From CAVZCK01 sp963773735 (GTDB lineage Bacteria; Pseudomonadota; Alphaproteobacteria; Rhizobiales; Rhodomicrobiaceae), in NCBI GenBank assembly GCA_963773735.1, contig CAVZCK010000022.1, positions 124,001-188,000 on the forward strand: DNA of 64,000 nt, in the 5' to 3' direction. The number at the start of each line of letters is the position of its first letter. Position 1 is the stretch's first letter. A model generated the notes under the pieces. It made no database searches and was not told the DNA's origin. It worked only from the letters and a program-made list of their open reading frames with translations. Position numbers and translations under genes: made by a program. Shown in pieces: positions 19,390 to 28,804 of this stretch.

Positions 19390-21633
19390 ATGGCCGCGCC
19401 GGAAGATGTATCCAAAATCATGTCCGATCGACCCCTCGCCGAAGACCTGAAGGCGAAGTTTGACGCGCTGCCGCCCCAGCTGAAAGAGGCAGCGCGCTGG
19501 GTCATCGACCATCCAGTGGACGTCGCTGTGCTGACCTTGCGGGAACAAGCGCGCCGCTCCGGCGTGGCGCCAGCGACGCTCACTCGGCTTGCCCAGCGCT
19601 TTGGACTGACGGGCTACGACGATTTGCGTCGGCACTATGCCGAGGTGGTGCGGCAGCGTGCGGAGAGCTTTCGCGGCCGCGCCGAGGAACTGCTGGAAAG
19701 GCGCAAGTCCGAGGGCGACGCCGCGCTCGTGCAGGACATCTTCGCGGCGCTCGCCAATCACCTGCATGCGCTCTCCGACCCTGCGCATCTGCATCAGTTC
19801 ACGCAAGCCGCGGAGCGCATCGCCGGGGCGCGCCGCGTCTATTGCCTCGGGCTGCGGGCGAGCTTCTCGGTCGCCTACATCTTCCATTACGTGCGCTCGC
19901 TGTTCGGCTCGGCGTCGGTACTGCTCGACAGCCCGGGCGGGTCCGGCATCGACCCGCTGCGCACCATCGGCGCCGACGACGTGCTGCTCGCGGTATCGGT
20001 GAAGCCCTATACACGGCGGACCGTGCAGGCGGCGCGCTACGCGAGCGAGCGCGGCGCCGGCGTCGTCGCAATCACCGACAGCGAAATGTCGCCGTTCGCC
20101 GCCATCGCCGACGAGACGCTGCTGGTGCACACCGAGACCCCGTCCTTCTTCCACACCATGGCGCCCGCCTTCGCGGCGGTGGAATGCCTCGCGGCGCTCG
20201 TCGCCGCGCGCCGGGGCGACGATACGCTGGCTGCGCTCGCCGCCAGCGAGGAGCAGCTCGCGGCGTTCGACACCTATCTCACGCCGGCAAGACGGAAGCC
20301 GGCAATCATGACGCATATCCTGCACCGCCATATCGACCAGTCCTATCCCGTAGCCGCAAGCGGCCACGGCGTCGTCATCCGCGACACCGCCGGCAAGGAA
20401 TACATCGACGCCTCGGGCGGCGCCGCCGTCTCCTGCCTCGGCCATTCGCATCCCGACGTGCGCGCCGCGATGCACGAACAGCTCGACGCGCTTGCCTATG
20501 CGCATACCAGCTTCTTCACCACGCGGGTCGCCGAGGACCTCGCCGACGACCTTGTCGCCCACGCGCCCGAAGGCATCGACCATGTGTTCCTCGTCAGCGG
20601 CGGTTCGGAGGCGGTCGAGGCGGCGCTCAAGCTGGCGCGGCAATATTTCGTCGAGCGCGGCGAGGACCAGCGCCGCCACTTGATCGGCCGCCAGCAGAGC
20701 TATCACGGCGTCACTCTCGGCGCGCTCGCCGTCGGCGGACGCGAGTGGCAGCGCCGCCCATTCGCGCCGCTCCTGATCGAGACGCATCGCGTCTCGCCCT
20801 GCTACGAATATCGCGGGCGCATGGCGTGTGAGACTCCCGAGGCCTATGGCGAGCGGCTGGCGCGCGAGCTTGAGGACAAGATCGAGGCGCTGGGCGGCGA
20901 GAACGTCATCGCCTTCGTCGCCGAGACGGTCGTCGGCGCCACGCTCGGCGCGGTGCCACCGGTGCCCGGCTATTTCAAGCGCGTGCGCGAGATCTGCGAC
21001 CGCTACGGCATCCTGCTGATCCTCGACGAGGTGATGTGCGGCATGGGCCGCACCGGCACGCTTTACGCCTGCGAGCAGGAAGGGGTGAGCCCGGATCTCG
21101 TCACCATCGCCAAGGGGCTGGGCGGCGGCTATGCGCCGATCGGCGCGCTGCTGCTCAGCGATACGATCTTCGACACGCTGGCGCGGGGCTCCGGCGCATT
21201 CCAGCACAGCCACACCTACAATGGTCACGCCATCGCCTGCGCCGCTGCGCTTGCCGTGCAGCGGGTGATCCGCCGCGACGATCTTCTCGCGAATGTGCGT
21301 GCGCAGGGCGCCTATCTTTCCCGCCGCCTCAATGAGCGCTTCGGCAACCATCCCTTTGTCGGCGACATCCGCGGCCGCGGCTTGTTCTGGGGCGTCGAAC
21401 TCGTCGCCGACCGCGCGGACAAGGAGCCGTTCGACCCCGGCTTGAAGCTCCATGCGCGCGTCAAACGCGAGGCGATGGCGCGCGGGCTGATGGTCTATCC
21501 GATGGGCGGGACCGCCGACGGCGTGCGCGGCGATCATGTGCTGCTTGCCCCGCCCTTCATCGTCGATGCAACAACCGTCGATACGATCGTGGAACGGCTG
21601 GGAGACGCGATCGATGCAGCTATCGCGGCGTAA
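19390..21633 (+). CDS. RpiR-family regulator joined in frame to class-III aminotransferase
   Basis: This is one open frame of 747 residues. Residues 1 to about 300 form a MurR/RpiR regulator: an N-terminal helix-turn-helix (LTLREQARRSGVAPATLTRL) and a SIS sugar-phosphate-type domain. Residues 307-747 form a complete class-III PLP aminotransferase (441 residues) beginning MTHILHRHIDQSYP, with the PLP lysine at about 575 in TIAKGLGGGYAPIGA. Normally these are two genes. The bases around 20308 read ATGA, the classic start-stop overlap, so a single extra base just upstream would produce a false fusion. It is probably the regulator and first enzyme for the substrate brought in by the downstream TAXI transporter. 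Confidence 0.82.
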   Translation: MAAPEDVSKIMSDRPLAEDLKAKFDALPPQLKEAARWVIDHPVDVAVLTLREQARRSGVAPATLTRLAQRFGLTGYDDLRRHYAEVVRQRAESFRGRAEELLERRKSEGDAALVQDIFAALANHLHALSDPAHLHQFTQAAERIAGARRVYCLGLRASFSVAYIFHYVRSLFGSASVLLDSPGGSGIDPLRTIGADDVLLAVSVKPYTRRTVQAARYASERGAGVVAITDSEMSPFAAIADETLLVHTETPSFFHTMAPAFAAVECLAALVAARRGDDTLAALAASEEQLAAFDTYLTPARRKPAIMTHILHRHIDQSYPVAASGHGVVIRDTAGKEYIDASGGAAVSCLGHSHPDVRAAMHEQLDALAYAHTSFFTTRVAEDLADDLVAHAPEGIDHVFLVSGGSEAVEAALKLARQYFVERGEDQRRHLIGRQQSYHGVTLGALAVGGREWQRRPFAPLLIETHRVSPCYEYRGRMACETPEAYGERLARELEDKIEALGGENVIAFVAETVVGATLGAVPPVPGYFKRVREICDRYGILLILDEVMCGMGRTGTLYACEQEGVSPDLVTIAKGLGGGYAPIGALLLSDTIFDTLARGSGAFQHSHTYNGHAIACAAALAVQRVIRRDDLLANVRAQGAYLSRRLNERFGNHPFVGDIRGRGLFWGVELVADRADKEPFDPGLKLHARVKREAMARGLMVYPMGGTADGVRGDHVLLAPPFIVDATTVDTIVERLGDAIDAAIAA

Positions 21634-21695
21634 GTCGCGGTATGATAGGGGTAAACTGCTTTCAGACTAATCAAGGGCAAAAAAGGAGCAAGGAG

Positions 21696-22670
21696 ATGTT
21701 GACAGTGCGCATGACTTGGGCAGGTGCGATTGCCGCGATGCTGGCGTTTGCGGGCGTCGCCCAACCGGCCGCCGCCGAGCAGAAATTCATCACCATCGGC
21801 ACCGGCGGCGTCACCGGTGTCTATTACGCCGTCGGCGGCGCGGTGTGCCGGCTGATGAACAAGGAGCGGCAGAAGACCGGCATCCGCTGCTCGGTCGAAT
21901 CGACCGGCGGCTCGGTGTTCAACGTCAACGCCATCAAATCGGGCGAACTCGATTTCGGCCTGTCGCAGTCCGACGTGCAGTATAACGCCGCAAAGGGTGA
22001 GGCGCAGTTCAAGGGCGCAGCGATCACCGATCTGCGCGCGGTGTTCTCGGTGCATCCGGAGCCCTTCACCGTACTGGCGCGCGCCGAGGCGGGCGTGACC
22101 AAGTTCGAGGACTTCAAGGGCAAGCGCTTCAACGTCGGCAATCCGGGCTCTGGGACCCGCGCCTCGATGGAGGAACTGCTCAAGCAGATGGGCTGGACGC
22201 TGGCCGATTTCTCGCTCGCCGGCGAGCTCAAGGCCGACGAGCAGGGCACCGCGCTGTGCGACAACAAGATCGATGGCTTCTATTACGGCGTCGGCCATCC
22301 TTCCGCGGCGATCCAGGACCCGACCACGGCCTGCGGCGCCAAGCTCATCCCGCTGACCGGGCCGGCGGTCGACGCGCTCGTGGCGGCGCATCCCTATTAC
22401 GCCAAGGCAACCATCCCAGGCGGAATGTACGCCCACAACCCGAACCCCACGGAAACCTATGGCGTGCTCGCCACCATGGTGACCTCGGCGAAGGTGTCGG
22501 ATGATGTCGTCTACACGCTGGTCAAGGCGGTGTTCGACAATTTCGACGAGTTCAAGAAGCTGCACCCGGCCTTCGCCCATCTCGATCCCAAGGAGATGAT
22601 CAAGAACGGCCTTTCGGCCCCGCTGCATCCGGGCGCAGTGAAGTATTACAAGGAAAAGGGTTGGATGTGA
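21696..22670 (+). CDS. TAXI-family TRAP transporter solute-binding protein
   Basis: This encodes 324 residues with an N-terminal signal peptide (AAMLAFAGVAQPAAAEQ). The mature start ITIGTGGVTGVYYAVGGAVC is typical of TAXI proteins. GGAGCAAGGAG precedes ATG 21696, which I prefer over the upstream in-frame ATG at 21642. It sits 62 bp after the aminotransferase and before the fused permease, so it should deliver the ligand in the periplasm. The ligand is unknown; an amino compound is a reasonable guess from the aminotransferase. Confidence 0.9.
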   Translation: MLTVRMTWAGAIAAMLAFAGVAQPAAAEQKFITIGTGGVTGVYYAVGGAVCRLMNKERQKTGIRCSVESTGGSVFNVNAIKSGELDFGLSQSDVQYNAAKGEAQFKGAAITDLRAVFSVHPEPFTVLARAEAGVTKFEDFKGKRFNVGNPGSGTRASMEELLKQMGWTLADFSLAGELKADEQGTALCDNKIDGFYYGVGHPSAAIQDPTTACGAKLIPLTGPAVDALVAAHPYYAKATIPGGMYAHNPNPTETYGVLATMVTSAKVSDDVVYTLVKAVFDNFDEFKKLHPAFAHLDPKEMIKNGLSAPLHPGAVKYYKEKGWM

Positions 22671-22680
22671 CGACACGGAC

Positions 22681-22710
22681 GGGGCGGCGCTTGCCGCCCC
22701 GTTTCTTTTA
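22681..22710 (+). terminator. Hairpin with T-tract between binding protein and permease
   Basis: A perfect 8-bp stem GGGGCGGC/GCCGCCCC with a GCTT loop is followed by GTTTCTTTT. It lies between the binding-protein stop and the permease start and probably acts as a partial terminator, giving more binding protein than permease. Confidence 0.75.
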
Positions 22711-22739
22711 GGCGAGCGCCAGCGGAGACGGGGAGCGGC

Positions 22740-25364
22740 ATGACCGACGCAACGGCCGGCAGTCTTAGCGCGTCCTCTCGCGAGGCGCTTGAGACCATGG
22801 TGGCGGAGGCCGACACAGGTGGCCGCAAGCCTACCGGAACTGGTCGGCGCATCATTTTCGTTGCCGCGCTGGCATGGTCGCTGTTCCAGCTCTGGTACGC
22901 CTCGCCCCTGCCCTATCTGCTGAATTTCGGGGTCGTGAATGACGGCCAGGCGCGGATTATCCATCTCGCTTTCGCGTTCCTGCTCGCCTTCACCACCTTT
23001 CCTGCGCGCAGATCCTCGCCGCGCCACCGCATTCCGGTCGGCGACTGGATTCTCGCTCTGCTCGGCATCGTGGCGACGATCTATCTCCTGGTCTTCTACC
23101 AGGCAATTTCGCTGCGCCCCGGCCTGCCGACGACCGCGGACATCGTTGTCTCCGTCATCGGCGTCCTGCTGCTCCTGGAGGCGGCGCGGCGCGCGGTCGG
23201 CCCGGCCCTGGCGGGCATCGCTGCGCTGATGCTCATCTACATCTTTGCCGGTCCCTGGATGCCGGGGCTGCTGGGGCACAAGGGCGCCACGCTGTCGCGT
23301 GTCGCGTCGCAGATGTGGCTCACGTCGGAGGGGATCTTCGGCGTCGCGCTCGGCGTGTCGACGAGCTTCGTGTTTCTGTTCGTGCTGTTCGGCAGTCTCC
23401 TGGAGAAGGCTGGCGCCGGCAATTACTTCATCCAGCTCGCCTTCTCCTTGCTCGGCCAGTTCCGAGGCGGTCCGGCCAAGGCGGGCGTGGTCGCCTCCGG
23501 CATGATGGGCATGATCTCCGGCTCCTCGATCGCCAACACGGTGACCATCGGCACCTTCACCATCCCGCTGATGAAGCGCGTGGGCTATCCCGCCGTGAAG
23601 GCCGGCGCCATCGAATGCGCCGCTGGCGTGAACGGCCAGCTGATGCCGCCGGTGATGGGCGCGGCCGCCTTCCTGATCGCCGAATATGTCGGCATCAGCT
23701 ATGCCGAGGTGGTCAAGCACGCCTTCGTGCCCGCCTTCCTCACTTATGGCGCGCTGTTCTATATCGTCGATATCGAGGCGGCCAAGCTCGGCCTGCGCGG
23801 CCTGGCGCGGAGCCGCGAGGCGCATCTGGCTTTGTCAGCGCTGCGGGCGGTCATGATCATCTGCGGCATCATCCTGCTGAGTGGCCTCGTCTATTGGGGT
23901 GTCGGCTGGATCAAGATCGTGTTCCCCAATGCGGCAAGCTATATCCTGGGCACGGCGCTCGCCGCCAGCTATCTGGCGCTGATGGCTTATAAAGCGCGCC
24001 ATCCCGACCTTGCCGAGGACGATCTGAGCAAGGCGATCGAGCGGGTTCCGGATTTCTTCGAAACCGTGCGCACGGGTCTGCATTTTCTGCTGCCGGTGAT
24101 CGTGCTGATCTGGTGCCTGATGGTGGAGGAGCTTTCCCCCGGCCTTTCCGCCTTCTGGGGGACGGCCTTCCTCATCGCCATTGTCATCACCCAGCGCCCC
24201 CTCGTCGCCCTGTTACGCGGCCAAAGTGGAACCGCCGCGACGGCTGCGCGTAAGGGATGGTCCGAGCTCATCGGCGCCTTCGAAGGCGCCGCGCGCAACA
24301 TGACGAGCGTCGGCATCGCCACCGCGACCGCCGGCATCATCGTCGGCACGGTCGCGCTCACCGGCATCGGGCTGGTGATGACGGAAATCGTCGAGTTAGT
24401 CTCCGGCGGCAATCTCATCATCATGCTGCTGCTGATCGCGGTGATCTGCCTCATCCTCGGCATGGGCATGCCGACCACAGCCAGCTATGTGGTGGTGGCG
24501 ACGCTGATGGCGCCGGTGGTGGTCGAGATCGCCGCCCAGAACGATCTCGCCGTGCCGCTGGTCGCAGTCCACCTGTTCGTCTTCTATTTCGGTCTGATGG
24601 CCGACGTCACGCCGCCAGTCGGCCTTGCCGCCTACGCCGCGGCCGCCATCTCCGGCGCCGATCCGGTGAAGACCGGCATCCAGGGCTTCCGATACGAGAT
24701 CCGCACCGGGCTGCTGCCGTTCATCTTCATCTTCAATTCCGAGCTGCTGCTGATCGACATCGGCAGTGTCTGGCATCTCCTCGTCGTGGTCGGCTCCGCG
24801 ATCGTCGCCATGGCCTGTTTCGTCGCCGCGACCCAGGGCTGGCTGCTGATGCGCAACCGCTGGTACGAGACCGCTCTGCTCTTCCTCATCTGCTTCACCC
24901 TGTTCCGCCCGGGTTTTTGGCTCGATCGCCTGACGCCGCCTTTCGAAGATCGTCCGCCCGCGCAAGTCTCGCAGGTGGCCGACGGCTTGCCGCGCGGACA
25001 GACCTTGCGCATGCGCGTTGCCAGCCAGACACGTGCAGGCGACGAGGTGAACAAGCTGGTGCGGCTGACCATGGGTGCGGGGAGCACCGCCGCCGAGCGC
25101 CTGCTCGGTGCGGGGGTTACCATCGGCACGCTCGGTGACAAGGTCACGGTGCGGGCGGTCCGCTTCGGCAGCGAGGCGGCAAAATACGGGCTCGCGGCGG
25201 GCGATGAGATCACGGCCGTGCTGGTGCCGGCCGACCGTCCGGCCCGCTATTGGTTTGCCGTGCCTGCCCTGCTACTGTTGGGCGGCATCGTCGCCTTGCA
25301 GCGCCGCCGCCGGCCCCTGAGCGAGAATGCCGGGTCGGCAAAGGGAAGCCCGGTGCGCACGTAG
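22740..25364 (+). CDS. Fused TRAP transporter permease (DctQM type, TAXI-associated)
   Basis: This is an 874-residue polytopic inner-membrane protein. The first part has about four helices (DctQ-like). The central DctM-like part has many helices, with SGSSIANTVTIGTFTIPLMK and GMGMPTTASYVVVATLMAP. The C-terminal extension resembles DUF3394 (NRWYETALLFLICFTLFRPG then a soluble end). The fused form is normal for TAXI systems. GGGAG lies upstream of ATG 22740. It takes up the ligand of the preceding binding protein using an ion gradient. Confidence 0.92.
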   Translation: MTDATAGSLSASSREALETMVAEADTGGRKPTGTGRRIIFVAALAWSLFQLWYASPLPYLLNFGVVNDGQARIIHLAFAFLLAFTTFPARRSSPRHRIPVGDWILALLGIVATIYLLVFYQAISLRPGLPTTADIVVSVIGVLLLLEAARRAVGPALAGIAALMLIYIFAGPWMPGLLGHKGATLSRVASQMWLTSEGIFGVALGVSTSFVFLFVLFGSLLEKAGAGNYFIQLAFSLLGQFRGGPAKAGVVASGMMGMISGSSIANTVTIGTFTIPLMKRVGYPAVKAGAIECAAGVNGQLMPPVMGAAAFLIAEYVGISYAEVVKHAFVPAFLTYGALFYIVDIEAAKLGLRGLARSREAHLALSALRAVMIICGIILLSGLVYWGVGWIKIVFPNAASYILGTALAASYLALMAYKARHPDLAEDDLSKAIERVPDFFETVRTGLHFLLPVIVLIWCLMVEELSPGLSAFWGTAFLIAIVITQRPLVALLRGQSGTAATAARKGWSELIGAFEGAARNMTSVGIATATAGIIVGTVALTGIGLVMTEIVELVSGGNLIIMLLLIAVICLILGMGMPTTASYVVVATLMAPVVVEIAAQNDLAVPLVAVHLFVFYFGLMADVTPPVGLAAYAAAAISGADPVKTGIQGFRYEIRTGLLPFIFIFNSELLLIDIGSVWHLLVVVGSAIVAMACFVAATQGWLLMRNRWYETALLFLICFTLFRPGFWLDRLTPPFEDRPPAQVSQVADGLPRGQTLRMRVASQTRAGDEVNKLVRLTMGAGSTAAERLLGAGVTIGTLGDKVTVRAVRFGSEAAKYGLAAGDEITAVLVPADRPARYWFAVPALLLLGGIVALQRRRRPLSENAGSAKGSPVRT

Positions 25365-25436
25365 CGCACGATTGCAGCCCGCGTGAGCGCCTTATGATCT
25401 TCGGCGGATCGGCAGTCTGATCGAGTGGGCCAAGGC

Positions 25437-26106
25437 CTACGCTCTCAACTCCGCGACCCCGAGATCGCGCCAGATCCAGCCGAAATCGTAGCTCGCCATG
25501 GGATCGGCCGCGCCGCCCGTTTTGGCCGCATGGTTCTCCATGTCCTTCAGCCAGTCAACGACCTTCGCCCGGCCGGCCATGGATTGCGCAGCCTCGCGCG
25601 GCGAGAGGCCGCCCAGCGCCGGAATCGGTTCGTCGAGCGTCTTGCGGTAGTGCCGGTCGAGATAGTCATGAATGACTGCACGCGCCTGTTCCGGCGGAAC
25701 CTCTGCGCCAGGCTTGCGCCGACCGCGCGCCGGCCGGCGTTTCTTCTCAGCCAGAACGTCCTCGGCTGTTATTTCCTCGCGCGCCGGCTGGCCTACAAGG
25801 GCCGGAAGCGCCGCGGCGATCAACGCCTCGCCCCCCGCCGCCCTCAGCATAGCCGCGGCGCTTCAGATATTCGTCGACGACATTGCGCCCGGCTTCGTAT
25901 TCCCTGGCCATGAAGTCTTCGAGCGCGCAGCCCCACAGCGTCATGCTGTGACCTTTGTCAAGGATCTCGGCGATCTCATCGGGCGCCACGCCAGCGTTTC
26001 GGCAAGCCGGTCCCAGATGCTGGTCCAGCACCTCGCCGAGCGCCTCGCTCCATTCGGTCCGCTCGATAAATTTGATCAGTCCCGATAGGGAGCCTGCATG
26101 CGCCAT
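25437..26106 (-). CDS. Hypothetical protein with LGG-SPREAA C-terminal motif (frameshifted)
   Basis: The reconstructed length is about 222 residues. The N-terminal frame starts MAHAGSLSGLIKFIERTEWS at 26106. A run of six C (six G on the coding strand) at 25831-25836 appears to hold one extra base, after which the frame continues with GEALIAAALPALVGQ and ends at 25437. The C-terminal part reads IPALGGLSPREAAQSMAGR followed by a KVVDWLKDMEN helix. That motif is seen in SEC-C-associated and MbcA/ParS-type proteins, but I cannot assign a function. It is the only homopolymer-type break in the window. Confidence 0.5.
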
Positions 26107-26306
26107 GGACCGCCTCCATGATTGCCGGGACTCAACTCGTTCGCAAAGGCTACAGCGTTTCGGTCGGCCAGGAAACGTTTGCCCCGATGAAGCTGTGTAT
26201 AGCGCAGTCAGCCACGCCGAAGCAGGTCCAGAGGCGCCTGACGGCCAAGATCGCCACGCTCGCCGATGCGCTTGGCCTCATCGATTCCGATGGATCTCAA
26301 CAGACC

Positions 26307-26882
26307 TCAGACAAACGGGATGAGCATCGGCACGCGCCGGCTATAATCGTCATAGGCCGCCGCGCCCAGCTCCGCGCGCAGGAAGCGCTCCTCAAGCCGC
26401 GCCTTCATCCAAAGGCCCAAGACAATCAGCGCCGCGCCGGCAATGCCGAGCAGCGTTCCTTTGACCGCTGCGGTCGCAAGCACCGCAAGGATAATACCGG
26501 TGTAGATCGGATGGCGCACCAGCGCATAAGGGCCGGTGTCGACAATGTAATGGTCCTGCTTCTTCGTGACCTGGCTCGACCATAACCGCCCGAGATACGC
26601 CCTGGCCCACCAGCAAAACGCGAAGCCCACGAGCATAAGGCCGATGCACAGCCACGCGAACGTCAGGCCGGGATGCCAAATTCTCATCCACCCCCGGTAA
26701 CCATGCGCCGGGATGAGGAACAGTCCCGTCCCGATCAGCAGCGCAACCCGGTAGCCCGCTTCCGCATGCGATCCCGCGCGTTTTTCGGGCCGCTCCGCCC
26801 AAAACGCGCCGATGACCCATGACGCCAAGAAAGCAATCCACAGGAGAGCGATGACCTTTCCAGGCGCAATTTCAATTCCCAT
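26307..26882 (-). CDS. Isoprenylcysteine carboxyl methyltransferase-family membrane protein
   Basis: This encodes 191 residues with about four or five membrane helices. The C-terminal half has the ICMT/PEMT signature: DTGPYALVRHPIYTGIILAV and the acidic helix EERFLRAELG with YDDYSRRVPMLIP. Such proteins methylate small lipids or isoprenoid groups with S-adenosylmethionine; the bacterial substrate is generally unknown. I start at ATG 26882; the longer frame upstream has no membrane or domain character. Confidence 0.8.
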   Translation of the reverse strand: MGIEIAPGKVIALLWIAFLASWVIGAFWAERPEKRAGSHAEAGYRVALLIGTGLFLIPAHGYRGWMRIWHPGLTFAWLCIGLMLVGFAFCWWARAYLGRLWSSQVTKKQDHYIVDTGPYALVRHPIYTGIILAVLATAAVKGTLLGIAGAALIVLGLWMKARLEERFLRAELGAAAYDDYSRRVPMLIPFV

Positions 26883-27132
26883 TGATGGAAGAGCCCTTTC
26901 GCTCCCAAGACGCCGATGTTCCGGCCACCAAGACCCGCTTCGCACGGCAGAGGATAGCGACTTCATTGCGGCGCTGGTTTGGTGCGAGATAGCAATTGGC
27001 TGCTTCGCCCAATTCGGCGGCCTGAACGACCGCTCAGCGGCATGGAGCGCCTCGTCGACCTGACCACCTGGGGAGTAGGAAGTGGCTGCGAGACGCGACA
27101 GATTTGGACAACACCAACCGACGGAGCGTCCC

Positions 27133-28050
27133 ATGTCCGAACAGATTGCCGCCAATCCCCTCATCGCCTTGTCCCGCCAGCTCCAGCAGCTGGTCAACGG
27201 CATGGCTGGCTCCATCGTGAACCTCCGCTCGCATGGACATTCAATCGCAAGTGGCTTCGTCTGGAAGCCGGGCGTCATTGTCACCGCCAGCGATGCCTTG
27301 GAGGCCGATGACGAAATTTCCATATGTGCCGCGGCGGGCAAATCCGTCCAAGCGCAACTTGCTGGCCGTGACCCGACCACCGATATCGCAGTGCTGCGCC
27401 TTGCCGAAGAGCTGCGCGTGCCGGCGCCCGTCGTCGCAAGTGACGAGGCGCAGGTTGGCCAGATGGTCTTGGCTCTTGGCCGCGGGAGGGACGGCGTGAT
27501 CGCGAACCTCGGATGCGTTTCCGTTGCTGGTGGCTCCTGGCAAAGCCGGCGCGGCGGACGCATCGACAGGCTGATCCGCCTGGATCTGCGCCTGGATCGA
27601 CAGGCGGAAGGCGGGGTGGTCGTCGACGGCGAGGGCCGCGTGCTCGGAATGCCGGTCTTCGGACCGCGGAAGAAGCCTCTGATCATCCCGATGGCCACAA
27701 TCGACCTCATCGCGCCCAAGCTGCTGGCCGATGGCCGAATTCGCCGCGGCTATTTAGGGGTCGGCGTCCATCCCGTTCGTTTGGAGGATGCATTCGCTGC
27801 GACGCATGCGCTACCCGACCGGCGGGCGGCCATGATCGTCAGCGTCGATCCCGACGGCCCCGCCGGCAAAGCCGGCATTCTGCTTGGGGATATCATCGTC
27901 GCATTCGACGGTGAGCCGGTGCCCGGCCTGCGCAGCCTATTTGCGCGGCTTTCCCCCGAGTCGGTCGACAAGACGGTTGAGCTGAGAGTCCTGCGCGCCG
28001 GCCAAATGACGAGCGCAAGCGTCACGATCGGAGCAAGTCCAACGCCGTGA
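27133..28050 (+). CDS. HtrA/S1C-like protein with PDZ domain, catalytic residues missing
   Basis: This encodes 305 residues. The fold is trypsin-like: GHSIASGFVWKPGVIVTASD and GRDPTTDIAVLRLAEEL align with HtrA, and the aspartate position is kept. The catalytic histidine (normally N-H-H-V) is replaced by ASDAL, and the serine motif GNSGG is replaced by AEGGVVVDGEGRV. A PDZ domain follows (GYLGVGVHPV through VDPDGPAGKAGILLGDIIVA). It has no obvious signal peptide. It may therefore be a cytoplasmic pseudo-protease that binds peptides. Its stop overlaps the start of the LuxR-type gene. The start is ATG 27133. Confidence 0.8.
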   Translation: MSEQIAANPLIALSRQLQQLVNGMAGSIVNLRSHGHSIASGFVWKPGVIVTASDALEADDEISICAAAGKSVQAQLAGRDPTTDIAVLRLAEELRVPAPVVASDEAQVGQMVLALGRGRDGVIANLGCVSVAGGSWQSRRGGRIDRLIRLDLRLDRQAEGGVVVDGEGRVLGMPVFGPRKKPLIIPMATIDLIAPKLLADGRIRRGYLGVGVHPVRLEDAFAATHALPDRRAAMIVSVDPDGPAGKAGILLGDIIVAFDGEPVPGLRSLFARLSPESVDKTVELRVLRAGQMTSASVTIGASPTP

Positions 28051-28655
28051 CAGCAAGAAAGCATGACGATCGCGGTCTGGACCCGGCGCTCAAAGTCGAT
28101 CTCTCGATCGATGATGTGGACCTGGCCGATCGCGTTCGCCGGATGATCATCGACGATCTTGCACTTCAAATCATCAGCCGAGGCGGACACGGAGCCGACA
28201 TTCACATCACGGACGGCGCGGTGGACATCGAGGACGGCGCTCCGGTGATTGTGCTCGGCGCCGTCTCCGAGGGGCTGGACGCGCTGCGGGCCGGAGCGGC
28301 CGCAATCCTATCCGAACACACCAATGCCGATGCTCTTGGCGCTGCCATCCGGGCGGCCGCATGCGGCCTGACCGTCCTGGCCGATGCGTTTCGCGATCAG
28401 CTGGTTACTCGTGCGGACTCCGATGGCTTGGGGCAGGCCGAGGACGAACATCCGGCGATCGATCTCACCCCGAGGGAATTGCAGGTGCTGGGACTGCTTG
28501 CCGAGGGCGCCTCGAACAAGTCCATCGCCCGGTCTCTCGCGATCACGCCGCATACCGCCAAATTCCACGTCGCCTCGATCGTCGCCAAACTCGATGCGAC
28601 AGGCCGCACCGATGCCGTGGCCAAGGCCATGCGCATGGGTCTCATCATGATTTGA
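28047..28655 (+). CDS. LuxR-type regulator with atypical receiver-like N-terminus
   Basis: This encodes 202 residues and starts with GTG overlapping the preceding stop (GTGA), so it is translationally coupled. The C-terminus is a LuxR/FixJ helix-turn-helix: LTPRELQVLGLLAEGASNKS and ITPHTAKFHVASIVAKL. The N-terminus is receiver-like (PVIVLGAVSEGLDALRAGAA) but I see no clear phospho-acceptor aspartate. It probably responds to the coupled HtrA-like protein instead of a kinase, but this is inference. Confidence 0.82.
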   Translation: MTARKHDDRGLDPALKVDLSIDDVDLADRVRRMIIDDLALQIISRGGHGADIHITDGAVDIEDGAPVIVLGAVSEGLDALRAGAAAILSEHTNADALGAAIRAAACGLTVLADAFRDQLVTRADSDGLGQAEDEHPAIDLTPRELQVLGLLAEGASNKSIARSLAITPHTAKFHVASIVAKLDATGRTDAVAKAMRMGLIMI

Positions 28656-28804
28656 CGGTAATTGCGACGGCTATGCCGACAGCAAATCACGCTTTGAGGC
28701 CGCGCGCGCTTTGGCGGGAGGCGGCGTCAACGCCGCGGCCGCCGCCGCGTCCGGCGGCGGAACGCTGCAACGCCCATTCGGCGGCGCTCAGCCGTGATCG
28801 AATG

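Noticed and set aside
19360..21537. 725-residue minus-strand open frame opposite the RpiR-aminotransferase
   Set aside because: It is the antisense shadow of a well recognised gene; its composition (many Arg, Ala, His, no domain) is typical of GC-rich antisense frames.
21534..23825. 763-residue minus-strand open frame opposite the TAXI genes
   Set aside because: Antisense to clear TRAP genes and without domain features.
26118..26585. 155-residue plus-strand frame
   Set aside because: Its second half is antisense to the methyltransferase-family gene and the first part has no features.
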